Source: Marinobacter oulmenensis (GTDB lineage Bacteria; Pseudomonadota; Gammaproteobacteria; Pseudomonadales; Oleiphilaceae). Taken from it: a stretch of 64,000 nucleotides of DNA. The notes beneath the pieces are model-generated. The model was not told where the DNA came from, ran no database searches, and was given only the letters and a program-made list of their open reading frames with translations. The stretch lies in assembly GCF_014201735.1 (NCBI RefSeq), contig NZ_JACHFE010000001.1, positions 1 through 64,000 of the forward strand, given 5' to 3'. Below are positions 14,426-23,027 of the stretch, piece by piece; within the stretch, counting starts at the first letter, position 1; each line of letters begins with the position of its first letter. Position numbers and translations under genes: made by a program.

Positions 14426-16063
14426 CTACCCCGGTTGCAACGCGTGCCAGAGGTCCTGTTCCTGAAAGGCCCGGTGTTCAGCCTCCAGTTTGAGCAGGTG
14501 CGCCAGGGCCGAGCGGGCGGCAATGCTCTGCATGGCCCTGGGCACGTCGTCATAAGCGCGGGCCGTCAGCGCCTGCAGTCCCACCGGAGCCAGTTCCTCC
14601 AGAGCGCGGGCCACTTTGTGTTCCCGTGACAGGCGGTGGGTGATCAGGAAGTCGATCACCGCCTCCGGCCGCGCCATCAGGAAACCGTGGGCCGGCGCGA
14701 TAAAACGCGTTGGCTCATTCAGAAGCCCGTACAGGGATTCAATATAGGCCTTCATGTCGCCATCCGGCGGGTTAATGATCACCGTGGAGCCCTGCATGAT
14801 GTGATCGCCGGAGAACAGGATCTCCTGCTCGGTCAGCAGGTAGCACAGGTGGTTGCAGGCATGCCCGGGCGTGTGCAGGACCTTCAGGGTGCCCGCTTCG
14901 GTGGTGATGGCGGAGTCCGGCTGTGGTTGTTCGTCCGGCTGGAAGTCCTGATCGTGCTCGATGCCCGGTGGTGCCGGCCAGCCGGCAACAGGGCAGCCGG
15001 TACGCTCGCGCAGGGTCTGGGCACCGGGTGAGTGATCGCGGTGGGTGTGGGTCACCAGTACCCGGTCAATGCGCCCGCCGGTCACCTCGAGGATGCGTTC
15101 GATGTGCGCCTCATCCACCGGGCCCGGATCAATCACCGTGAACCGGTCATGGCCAAGCAGATAGGTGTTGGTGCCCGGGCCGGTCATGATGCCGGCGTTG
15201 GGGGCGGTCAGCCGGATGACACCGGCGGCGACTTCCACGGCCTCGCCGGGCAGGATCTCCGCCCGGGTGCGGCCTTCGCCTTCCGGGTCCAGTTTGACTG
15301 CTTCGTCGTAGGCCGGGGCGCCCGGTTCCAGCGTGACGGGTTCGCCGCCCTTGATGGCTGGCCAGGGCTTGCTGGGAATGGGCTCTGGCGGGTTGGCGTG
15401 GGCATAACGCATCATCGCCGCCGTGTCACTGAAATCGGTGAGCATGCGCAGGGTGCGGATGGTCGGCATGCTCAGCAGGCGGCGTCCGGCGCGATGGTCG
15501 TCGAGAGCGTCCGCCGGTGCGATCCAGGCATGATCAATGGTCTCCTGACCATCATGGCTGGCGGTCTGTCCGGCCGGGGCCACCGCCACAAAAAAAAGGG
15601 TATCGAAACGGCGGGACGGGCCCGGCGGCGTGATCCAGTGGCTCAGATAGGCCAGCCGGTCCAGCGGGATGGTCAGTCCGTGCCGGTGGCAGACATCGGC
15701 CAGGGCCATGTCGCTACGGTACACGGCGTCACGGTGGCCAAGGGCATCATGGTCACCTGTAATCAGGGCACCGCTGGCGTCGCAGGCCAGCAGGATGCCC
15801 GATTCCTCGAAGCACTCTCGAATAGCGGCCAGCATATAGTCGGCACCGCCTTCGTCCAGGCTCATGGTGTGGCTGATTTCGGTGTCTGCGGCGCCGGCGG
15901 CATGGGCCCGGGCTTCGGTTTCCCGGGTATCCACCGCACCGCCGGGGAAGACAAAATAGCCGGGCAGGAAGGCGGCATCCCAGGTCCTCTGCATCAGCAG
16001 GACCTCAAGGCCGTGTGGCGTGTCCCGGGTCAGAACCAGAGTGGCGGCTGGGCGAATATCCAT
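14426..16063 (-). CDS. NUDIX hydrolase fused to a metallo-beta-lactamase-fold hydrolase
   Basis: A 545-residue two-domain protein. Residues 1 to about 240 are a NUDIX-like domain (FPGGAVDTRE with an insertion, then AAIRECFEESGILL, which keeps the RExxEE core). Residues about 275-480 are a metallo-beta-lactamase fold with THTHRDHSPGA (HxHxDH), HTPGHACNH, FSGDHIM and APAHG, all metal ligands. The C-terminus is a small helical or winged-helix tail as in LACTB2-type nucleases. ATG 16063 is preferred; the open frame extends 28 codons upstream but lacks a ribosome binding site there. One known relative type hydrolyses acyl-CoA or nucleic-acid-like substrates; the actual substrate here is not known. 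Confidence 0.8.
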   Translation of the reverse strand: MDIRPAATLVLTRDTPHGLEVLLMQRTWDAAFLPGYFVFPGGAVDTRETEARAHAAGAADTEISHTMSLDEGGADYMLAAIRECFEESGILLACDASGALITGDHDALGHRDAVYRSDMALADVCHRHGLTIPLDRLAYLSHWITPPGPSRRFDTLFFVAVAPAGQTASHDGQETIDHAWIAPADALDDHRAGRRLLSMPTIRTLRMLTDFSDTAAMMRYAHANPPEPIPSKPWPAIKGGEPVTLEPGAPAYDEAVKLDPEGEGRTRAEILPGEAVEVAAGVIRLTAPNAGIMTGPGTNTYLLGHDRFTVIDPGPVDEAHIERILEVTGGRIDRVLVTHTHRDHSPGAQTLRERTGCPVAGWPAPPGIEHDQDFQPDEQPQPDSAITTEAGTLKVLHTPGHACNHLCYLLTEQEILFSGDHIMQGSTVIINPPDGDMKAYIESLYGLLNEPTRFIAPAHGFLMARPEAVIDFLITHRLSREHKVARALEELAPVGLQALTARAYDDVPRAMQSIAARSALAHLLKLEAEHRAFQEQDLWHALQPG

Positions 16064-16178
16064 AGCAGTCTCTTTTTGTCGTTTTTTCCAAGATACCCGA
16101 TCCCGATGCAGGATGAACAGTCTGCCCCGGGCGGTTATCATGATCACTCCGCTTCAACAGACCCAGTCAGGACGCGCC

Positions 16179-16622
16179 GTGGCCAGAATCAAGCTCGAAT
16201 TCCCGGATCATGTTTTCCATTTCGAAACCCGCATGCCGGTCCGTATCACCGATATTAACGCGGCCAATCACCTGGGCAATGACGCCCTGATTTCCATGCT
16301 GTCGGAGGCCCGAGCGCGGTTTCTCGCGGCCCGGGGCATCCGGGAAATGGGGGAAGACGGCATCGGTATCATCGTCACCGACCTGGCCACGATGTACCAG
16401 GGCGAATCCTTCTACCCGGACGTGCTGCGTTTCGAGGTGGGCATTGCCGACTTTAATCGCTACGGAGCCGATTTCGTGTTTCGCGTCACCAAGGCCGACA
16501 GTGGCCAGCCGGTGGCCATGGCCAAGTACGGTTTTGTCTTCTTCAATTACCGCAGTCGGGAAGTCACGCCCCTGCCGGAGGGCTTTCGGGCCAGGTTCGA
16601 AGCAGAGCCCGAGGCTTCCTAA
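16179..16622 (+). CDS. Hotdog-fold acyl-CoA thioesterase
   Basis: A 147-residue single hotdog-domain protein of the 4-hydroxybenzoyl-CoA thioesterase/YbgC-like group. FETRMPVRITDINAANHLGNDALISMLSEARARFL is the core motif; INAANHLGN replaces the usual MDxxGHVNN, so the usual catalytic Asp is displaced and the mechanism may differ. Starts considered were GTG 16179 with AGGA six bases upstream (chosen) and ATG 16140 with no ribosome binding site. The stop overlaps the convergent MATE gene by four bases. It is divergent from the NUDIX-MBL gene, with which it might share an acyl-CoA role. Confidence 0.8.
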   Translation: MARIKLEFPDHVFHFETRMPVRITDINAANHLGNDALISMLSEARARFLAARGIREMGEDGIGIIVTDLATMYQGESFYPDVLRFEVGIADFNRYGADFVFRVTKADSGQPVAMAKYGFVFFNYRSREVTPLPEGFRARFEAEPEAS

Positions 16623-17941
16623 ACCTGGGCCCGGAGCTGGCGCATGCCCTGCCGGTACAGAAGATAGGCCATGCCGCCAGCTGCCAGGTTGCCCACCAGC
16701 GCACCGGTCATCAGCCCCGGCAGGCCAGCCAATTGAGCGCCCAGCCAGAGCATCGGAAGATAGCAGGCGAAAAGCCTGAGCGTGGAAATCAGCAAGGCTC
16801 GCATGGGCATACCCAGGGCGTTGTTGATGGACACCATCAGGATACAGACACCCAGACCGCTGTAGCTCAGTGGTACCCTGAGCAGGTAGCTGACCATGAT
16901 CTCCTGAACATGGCCATCCCGGCTGAACAGTTCGGCCACAAAGCCCGAGGCCACCAGCCAGATCAGGCCGATGGCCAACTGCCAGAGGACGATGAAACGC
17001 ACAGCCAGCCGCACCAGGCGGCGAACCTTCTCCAGTTCCCCGGCGCCCAGCATGCGGCCCACCATCGGTGGCATGGACATGGTCAGGGCCAGAACCACGA
17101 CGATGGAGAAAAACTCCAGCCGGGTACCCAGGCCCCAGGCAGCCACGGCGGCAGAGCCGAAACCGGCGACCAGGGCGGTGGCCAGCATGGCGGAGATCGG
17201 TGGCATCAACTGGCTGACCATGGCCGGCGCCATGATGCCGACCAGGCGACGGATGGCCTGGACCAGTTGCAGCTGGAGCAGATCAAAACGCAGCCACTGG
17301 CGGCGGGTGAGCGTCGGGTAAACCACCAGGGCACCCAGGGCAAAGGCGGTGATGGTGGCCCAGGCCGCGCCGGGCAGTCCCCAGCCGAAGACAAAAATAT
17401 AGAGAGGGTCCAGGGCTATATTGATCAGACTGGTGGCGACCATCATGTAGCCGGGCAGCCGGGTATCGCCGTTGGCCCGGCACACGGCATAGCTAAAATA
17501 CAGGGCCGCCCCGGTCCAGGCAGAGACCAGCCATGGGGCCCAGTAGCCCCGGATGACCGGGCGCAGTTCCGTCTCGGCACCCAGCAGGTCCAGTATCGGC
17601 TCCTGAAACAGCCAGACCGACAGGCACAGCAGCACCGCCAGCGTGGCGCCGATGGTGATGACCAGCCCGCCCAGGCGCTGGGCGTGCAGACTTTCACCCT
17701 GGCCCAGTGTTCTGGAAATGATGGCGGTGGTGGCGATGCCCAGTCCCACGTACATACCGGTGATCAGTTGCTGCATGGGCACGGTAAAACCCAGGGCCGC
17801 CAGTGGATCACGACCGAGCTGGCCGATGAAGGCGCTGTCAGTCAACTGAAACGTCATCAGCGACAGCACCCCGAACAGCATTGGCCAGGTCATGCTGAAC
17901 AGTTGTCGGGCAAGGGAGGCGTTTTGCAGGTTGTTTTGCAC
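16619..17941 (-). CDS. MATE-family efflux transporter, DinF-like
   Basis: A 440-residue inner-membrane protein with twelve predicted helices in two MatE repeats (about 15-175 and 235-395). MTWPMLFGVLSLMTFQLTDSAFIGQLG and the GLGIATTAIISRTLGQG segment are typical of the family. MATE proteins expel cationic drugs or metabolites using sodium or proton gradients. Start is GTG 17941; the ribosome binding site is weak, and an internal ATG 16 codons in is a possible alternative. Its stop overlaps the thioesterase stop. Confidence 0.87.
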   Translation of the reverse strand: MQNNLQNASLARQLFSMTWPMLFGVLSLMTFQLTDSAFIGQLGRDPLAALGFTVPMQQLITGMYVGLGIATTAIISRTLGQGESLHAQRLGGLVITIGATLAVLLCLSVWLFQEPILDLLGAETELRPVIRGYWAPWLVSAWTGAALYFSYAVCRANGDTRLPGYMMVATSLINIALDPLYIFVFGWGLPGAAWATITAFALGALVVYPTLTRRQWLRFDLLQLQLVQAIRRLVGIMAPAMVSQLMPPISAMLATALVAGFGSAAVAAWGLGTRLEFFSIVVVLALTMSMPPMVGRMLGAGELEKVRRLVRLAVRFIVLWQLAIGLIWLVASGFVAELFSRDGHVQEIMVSYLLRVPLSYSGLGVCILMVSINNALGMPMRALLISTLRLFACYLPMLWLGAQLAGLPGLMTGALVGNLAAGGMAYLLYRQGMRQLRAQV

Positions 17942-18058
17942 GTCGGGTCTGAGGGCCTTGGTTCGGGTTTGGCCGGGGATTCTAACAGCTAATGATGAAA
18001 AGCGGCTGACAGCCGCGGCCCGGAAAACGGGCGTATTGCACGGTCTGTCAGCGCGGTT

Positions 18059-18086
18059 CGGGCCGCTTCAGTTGCAAAGCGGCCCG
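18059..18086. terminator. Hairpin downstream of tpx (possible terminator)
   Basis: Perfect 10-bp stem CGGGCCGCTT / AAGCGGCCCG with an eight-base loop, 11 bases past the tpx stop on the minus strand. No T-run follows on either strand, so it is either a weak terminator or an mRNA 3' stabiliser. Confidence 0.4.
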
Positions 18087-18097
18087 GGCGGGGCAAA

Positions 18098-18595
18098 TCA
18101 GAGCGCCTGCAGGGCGGCGTCGTAGTCCGGTTCGTCCTTGATTTCGTCAACCAACTGGCTGTGCAGGACTTTGTCGTTCTCGTCCAGCACGATCACAGCC
18201 CGGGCGCACAGACCGGCCAGTGGGCCATCCTGCATCGCGACACCGTAATCCTGCTGGAAGCTGTAGTTGCGGAAGGTGGACAGGGTTTCCACATTCTTCA
18301 GGCCTTCCGCGCCGCAGAAACGGGAGGCGGCGAACGGCAGGTCTGCGGAGATGACCAGAACCACGGTGTTTTCCAGGTTGCCGGCCTTCTCGTTGAATTT
18401 TCGGGTTGAAGCGGCGCAGACGCCGGTATCAATGCTGGGAATGATGTTCAGGATCTTGCGTTTGCCCTGCCAGTGGTCGAGCTTCACGTCTTCCAGGCCA
18501 CTGTTGGTCAGGGTAAACGGGGGAACGTTATCTCCGACTTCGGGAAACTTGCCACTGACTTCAATCGGGTTTCCGTCCAGCGTTACTTTGCTCAT
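18098..18595 (-). CDS. tpx: Thiol peroxidase Tpx
   Basis: A 165-residue atypical 2-Cys peroxiredoxin that reduces lipid and alkyl hydroperoxides. The peroxidatic Cys is in [15 protein letters not shown] (about residue 61), with the conserved Thr and Arg nearby. The resolving Cys is in [16 protein letters not shown] (about 95). ATG 18595 is chosen (MSKVTLDG) because AAGGAG lies upstream; the frame stays open seven codons further. Length equals E. coli Tpx. It stands between the MATE and Bcr/CflA exporters; no OxyR-type site was recognised in the short upstream gap. Confidence 0.95.
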   Translation of the reverse strand: MSKVTLDGNPIEVSGKFPEVGDNVPPFTLTNSGLEDVKLDHWQGKRKILNIIPSIDTGVCAASTRKFNEKAGNLENTVVLVISADLPFAASRFCGAEGLKNVETLSTFRNYSFQQDYGVAMQDGPLAGLCARAVIVLDENDKVLHSQLVDEIKDEPDYDAALQAL

Positions 18596-18666
18596 GGTCT
18601 GCTCCTTGATGGTCATCGAGGGTGTTATCAGAGAGTCTACTCCCTAAAACCCGGTCTGGATGACTT

Positions 18667-19887
18667 TTATCGGGAATTTGCACCCTGGGCTTCGAACCCT
18701 GGGGCCGGATATCGTTGCACAAGGAAAAGATAGAAAACCAGAGCCAATGCCGCAAAACCGGCGATGATCGCGGCCATCACTAACGGTGTGCCGTCGTGCA
18801 GCTGGCCCACGAGCGCGCCGGCAGCGGCGGCTGTGGCCATCTGGATGAAGCCGAACAGGGCAGACGCAGAACCGGCCATGGACGGGAAATTCGCCAGGGC
18901 TCCGGCCATGGTCTGGGGCAGGATCATGCCGGTACCGACCATCAGCAGCGACTGGGGCAGCATCACGGCCCAGACGTTGTGAACGCCCTGGAGGGCAAAG
19001 CCGGCCATGCTCGCGCCGCTGGCGGTGGCAATGATCAGGCCGTACAGCAGGATCTGGTCCGGAACCAGGAAGCGCGCCAGCCGGATCGACCCCAGGTTGC
19101 CGGCAACGTAACCGACCACCATGGCGGCGAAGTACAGCCCGAAGTGTTCCGGGGCAACCCCCAGGACATCGATCAGGACAAAGGCAGCACCGGACAGGAA
19201 GGCAAACAGGGCGCCGTAGACCGCCGCATTGGTCAGGGTATAGCCCAGAAAACTGGCGTCGCCCAGAATCCGGCGGTAGTTGCCAAACAGGCTGGCGGGT
19301 CTGAGCGGCTGGCGATAATCCCGGCGCAGGGGCTCGGGAATGCCGAAAGCAATGACTCCGGCCATCACCAGCGCGTAGGTGCCCATGGCGATGAAGATCC
19401 AGTGCCAGTTCAGGGCGCTGACCATAAACCCGCCAAGTGTCGGCGCCACCGCCGGTGCCATGGCCATCAGGCTGGCCAGCAGGGCCAGGATTTTTGCCGC
19501 TTCTCTGGGCGTGTAAACGTCGCGGATCACCGCGCGACCCAGCACCGGCCCGGCCGAGCCACCCAGTGCCTGGAGGAAGCGGAACAACTGCAGGGATTCA
19601 ATGTTGCTGGCCATGGCGCAGCCAATGCTGGCCATGGCAAACAGCAGAAAGCCGCCGACCATGATCGGTTTGCGGCCGAACCGGTCCGCCAGCGGGCCAC
19701 AGACCAGTTGCGCCACGGCAAAACCGGCCAGGTACAGGCTGAGGGTCAGTTGGACATCGTCAGCGCCGGCGCCAAAATCGGCCCCTATCTGGGGAAATGC
19801 CGGCAGATACATGTCGATCGCAATCGGCCCGAGCGCGCAGGCGGCCGCCAGTAAGAGAGTGGTCCAGATGCTGGTCAGTGCGAGCAT
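18667..19887 (-). CDS. Bcr/CflA-family MFS drug exporter
   Basis: A 406-residue major-facilitator protein with twelve predicted helices. The Bcr/CflA signature is clear: PIAIDMYLPAFPQIGADFGAGADDVQLTLSLYLAGFA, then LVCGPLADRFGRKP (motif A) and LQALGGSAGPVLGRAVIRD (motif C-like). These proteins export bicyclomycin, chloramphenicol or sulphonamides. The gene follows the LysR gene at 19993 on the same strand after 105 bases. That regulator is a possible controller. Confidence 0.88.
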   Translation of the reverse strand: MLALTSIWTTLLLAAACALGPIAIDMYLPAFPQIGADFGAGADDVQLTLSLYLAGFAVAQLVCGPLADRFGRKPIMVGGFLLFAMASIGCAMASNIESLQLFRFLQALGGSAGPVLGRAVIRDVYTPREAAKILALLASLMAMAPAVAPTLGGFMVSALNWHWIFIAMGTYALVMAGVIAFGIPEPLRRDYRQPLRPASLFGNYRRILGDASFLGYTLTNAAVYGALFAFLSGAAFVLIDVLGVAPEHFGLYFAAMVVGYVAGNLGSIRLARFLVPDQILLYGLIIATASGASMAGFALQGVHNVWAVMLPQSLLMVGTGMILPQTMAGALANFPSMAGSASALFGFIQMATAAAAGALVGQLHDGTPLVMAAIIAGFAALALVFYLFLVQRYPAPGFEAQGANSR

Positions 19888-19992
19888 GGTGATTCCGGCA
19901 ATTAACGATGAGAGTGAACTAGCGGGCTGAAGTGTAGGGAGACAGACGCCGGAAGATAATGCCCGACCCCCTCATGCAATATATGAGCAAAA

Positions 19993-20922
19993 CTAATTGA
20001 TCTTCTGGTGCGTCTTATTCAGCCCGTTCATGGTGGCAGCCACCGCGTTCACCTGATTGCGCATCCAGCGGTGTGCCGGGTCATTTTGATGCCGGCTGTG
20101 CCAGAGCATGAGCAGGGTAAACGGTTTGTAGTCGAACGGCAGGGGAGCGTAGGCAAAGTCTCGCATCAGGCCATTGGCCAGCCTTTCGGGCGCAGCGGCC
20201 AGCATGTCGGTGCCCCGCAGGAACTCGGGCAGGCCGGAGAAATTCGACACGGTGACCCGGTTGCGCCGGTTCATGCCCCGTGCCGCCAGGGTGTTTTCCA
20301 GTGCCGGCTTCTCACCGGTGGCGAACATCAGGCTGATGTGCTCCGACTTCAGGTAGTCCGCCAGATCTGCCGGCGCGGACCGCATGTCCGGGTCATAGAA
20401 CACCACCATCCGGTCGGCCATCAGGCCGCGTTGCATGATGTCGGTCGCCTCGGGTGCGTGCGGTGTGATCACCAGATCGCAGGCTTCCTTGCGTAACAGG
20501 TCGGCACGGGGGATGCCGGAGGGGATAACCTGCAGGCTGATGCCCGGTGACTGTTCACGCAGCTGGCGCATCAGGCCGGGCAGCAGCAGATCCCGCTGGT
20601 AATCATTGGCTGCGATGGTGAAGGTGAATTCCGCGGTGGCGGGGTCAAACGGCGGGCCGGACGGCAGCGTACGCAGTTCGTCCAGCAACTGGCGGATGTG
20701 GGGGCCGGCCTGGAGGGCGTAGCGGGTTGGTACGATGCCCCGGCCGGATTTTACGAACAGGGGGTCGCCGAACGCCTGGCGTAGCCGTTCCAGGGTATGG
20801 CTGACCGCCGACTGGCTGACACCGAGCCGCACGGCGGCCCGGGACACGCTGCCTTCATCCAGCACGGTAACGAACGTTGCCAGTGCCCGTAGGTCGAGAC
20901 TCAATATATCGATCGGATTCAT
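19993..20922 (-). CDS. LysR-family transcriptional regulator, NodD/PcpR-like
   Basis: A 309-residue LysR-type regulator. It begins MNPIDILSLDLRALATFVTVLDEGSVSRAAVRLGVSQSAVSHTLERLRQAFGDPLFVK, the subgroup with the RAxxTFVTVLDEGS opening. The effector domain spans about 95-300. ATG 20922 lies inside a 12-bp inverted repeat (20900-20946) that may be an autoregulatory site. It follows the RNase II gene by 42 bases, same strand, and precedes the Bcr/CflA gene. Inducer unknown. Confidence 0.85.
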   Translation of the reverse strand: MNPIDILSLDLRALATFVTVLDEGSVSRAAVRLGVSQSAVSHTLERLRQAFGDPLFVKSGRGIVPTRYALQAGPHIRQLLDELRTLPSGPPFDPATAEFTFTIAANDYQRDLLLPGLMRQLREQSPGISLQVIPSGIPRADLLRKEACDLVITPHAPEATDIMQRGLMADRMVVFYDPDMRSAPADLADYLKSEHISLMFATGEKPALENTLAARGMNRRNRVTVSNFSGLPEFLRGTDMLAAAPERLANGLMRDFAYAPLPFDYKPFTLLMLWHSRHQNDPAHRWMRNQVNAVAATMNGLNKTHQKIN

Positions 20923-20946
20923 GAATGAATTGTACGATATATTGAG
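20900..20946. repeat. Inverted repeat across the start of the LysR gene
   Basis: Perfect 12-bp arms CTCAATATATCG (20900-20911) and CGATATATTGAG (20935-20946) separated by 23 bases. The left arm is inside the first coding residues (DILSL) and the right arm in the gap after the RNase II gene. It could be a LysR operator or an RNA hairpin hiding the start codon. Confidence 0.6.
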
Positions 20947-20964
20947 CCGGATCTTCAGTGCCGG

Positions 20965-22956
20965 TTAGTCGTTCTGGCTGTTTTCCTGCGGTTCAGACGG
21001 CGCTTGTCCACCTTCAATCAGCTTGAAGCGGATCTGCCGGCGCTCGTCGTCCACGCCGTCAAAGCTGACGGTGACGCGCTGTTCCAGCTGGAAGATGCGA
21101 CCGTTCTTGTTGTGAACCAGGCGCAGGGTGACCGGATCAAAACTGTATTTGCCGTCCAGGTCCCGGCAACTGACGAAGCCTTCCAGCCCGTTGCTGTCCA
21201 GCCTGACGTAGAAACCGGTGGGCATGGTGCGGCTGATGCTGCCTTCCATCGGATCCCCGGGCAGGCCCTTGGCGAAGTCGCTCTTGAGCCAGTTCTCCAG
21301 GGTGTTGGCGGCTTGTCGGGCCCGGATCTGGCTGGACTGGAGCGTCTCCAGTTGCTGGCTGTTCAGGGCCTTCATCGGCTCGTCCCACAGTGCCGCCTTG
21401 ATCAGCCGGTGCACGTAGAAATCGGCAAACTTCCGGAGCGGCGAGGTGAACGTGGTGTAGCTGGCCAGCCCCATGCCCTGGTGCGGGGCCGGCTCAAAGG
21501 CCAGCTCCGCCCGGGCCAGTTGCCGGGACAGGATCGACTTCACCGGCACGTCGGCCTCCACCTCGCCACTCTCGAGCATCAGCTTGCGGAAGCCCTCGGC
21601 CGAACCGGTATCCACTTCAGCCAGGTGCGGGGCATAACCCTCAAGCAGCTTGCGGATGTTCTCAGTACGGTCGTCCCGCAGCCCCGGGTGCTGGATAAAC
21701 AGCCCTTCGCCCTGCTGGTGGAGGAAGTCAGCGGCACAGCGGTTGGCGGCCACCATGCATTCCTCGACCAGTCGGTGGGCTTCATTCTGGGTGGCCGGCT
21801 CGATCAGGCGCACGCGCTTGTTCTCATCCAGGCGCAGCCGGAATTCCGGCCGGTCCGGGCTGAGCAGGGCATGTTCGGAGCGCCATTTGCGCAGGGCCGT
21901 GGCGGCCTGGTGCAACTGATCCAGGCTGTTGGCCACGGCATCCGGCAGGGCCTTGATGTCGTCGTCTTCACGCCCTTCGATGAGGTGGGCCACCAGGTCG
22001 TAACTGAGTTTGCTCTGGGACTGGATAACCGCCCGGTGGAAGCTGTATTCGCCCAGGCTGCCATCGTTGTTCACCTGCAGGTCGCACACCAGGGCCAGCC
22101 GCCGGGCGTTGGGCATCAGTGAGCACAGGCGGGTGCTGATGGCCTCCGGCAGCATGGGCAGGGGTTCGCCCGGAAAATAGATGGCAGTGGCCCGGTTGAA
22201 CGCCTCTTCCTCGGCGGGGCTGCCCGGCTCGACAACCGTTGTCGGGTCGGCAATGGCGATGGATAACTGCCAGCCGGTGGCATTGGGCGTGGCCATCAGG
22301 GCGTCGTCCATGTCCTGGGTGCCCGGGCTGTCGATGGTGACGTAGGGCTGCTCGCTGCGGTCTTCGCGCTGGTCGGTATGGGCCGCGAGTGTGTCTTCGC
22401 TCAGGCTGTCGGCCTGCTGGGTGACTTCGTCCGGCCAGGTGTCCGCCAGATCGAAGTTGGCCAGGGTAAAAGCGCGTTCGATGCCGGGCTCGCCTTCCTT
22501 GCCGATGACCCGAAGAACGCGGGCCTGGCCCTTGCCGTCCTTGATCGGGTGGCGATGAATCTGGCAATAGATGAAATCACCGGCCTCGGCGTTTTTGCGC
22601 TCTCTGGGCGGGATGAAAATCCAGCGGTTAATACCCGGCGTTTCCGGCACCACGAAGTGGCCCTTGCCCTTGACCAGGTATCGGCCCACGAAGGTGGTCA
22701 GGTGGGTTTCCAGCAACTCATCCACCACGCCCTGGGTTTTGCCCTTGTCGGCCTCGTGTTCGGTGACATTGACGCGATCACCCGGCAGGACTTTCTGCAT
22801 TTCCTCGGGCGGCAGGAACACGTCCCGGCCTTCGTCCAGGGCCACAAAACCGAAGCGCCCGTTGGTGGCTTTGACGGTGCCGGCAAAGACCACCTTGTTC
22901 TCCTTGATGTCGGTTTTGAGCTGGCGCAACTGGTTCAGGGCGTCGGCATTGAGCAT
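20965..22956 (-). CDS. rnb: Exoribonuclease II (RNase II/RNase R family)
   Basis: A 663-residue 3'-5' exoribonuclease. Two N-terminal cold-shock domains (about 20-180) precede the RNB catalytic domain (about 205-530), whose metal-binding Asp cluster is seen in TIDSPGTQDMDDAL, and a C-terminal S1 domain (about 560-645) follows. Length fits RNase II (about 644) rather than RNase R (over 800, with a basic tail), so rnb is the better name. Substrates are single-stranded RNAs being degraded in the cytoplasm. The downstream LysR gene follows after 42 bases. Confidence 0.87.
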   Translation of the reverse strand: MLNADALNQLRQLKTDIKENKVVFAGTVKATNGRFGFVALDEGRDVFLPPEEMQKVLPGDRVNVTEHEADKGKTQGVVDELLETHLTTFVGRYLVKGKGHFVVPETPGINRWIFIPPRERKNAEAGDFIYCQIHRHPIKDGKGQARVLRVIGKEGEPGIERAFTLANFDLADTWPDEVTQQADSLSEDTLAAHTDQREDRSEQPYVTIDSPGTQDMDDALMATPNATGWQLSIAIADPTTVVEPGSPAEEEAFNRATAIYFPGEPLPMLPEAISTRLCSLMPNARRLALVCDLQVNNDGSLGEYSFHRAVIQSQSKLSYDLVAHLIEGREDDDIKALPDAVANSLDQLHQAATALRKWRSEHALLSPDRPEFRLRLDENKRVRLIEPATQNEAHRLVEECMVAANRCAADFLHQQGEGLFIQHPGLRDDRTENIRKLLEGYAPHLAEVDTGSAEGFRKLMLESGEVEADVPVKSILSRQLARAELAFEPAPHQGMGLASYTTFTSPLRKFADFYVHRLIKAALWDEPMKALNSQQLETLQSSQIRARQAANTLENWLKSDFAKGLPGDPMEGSISRTMPTGFYVRLDSNGLEGFVSCRDLDGKYSFDPVTLRLVHNKNGRIFQLEQRVTVSFDGVDDERRQIRFKLIEGGQAPSEPQENSQND

Positions 22957-23027
22957 GGAGTGATAACCTGACTGACAAATGGATTATGGGCGGAGTATAC
23001 CGGTTATGCCGGTATGAGTCAGACCCA

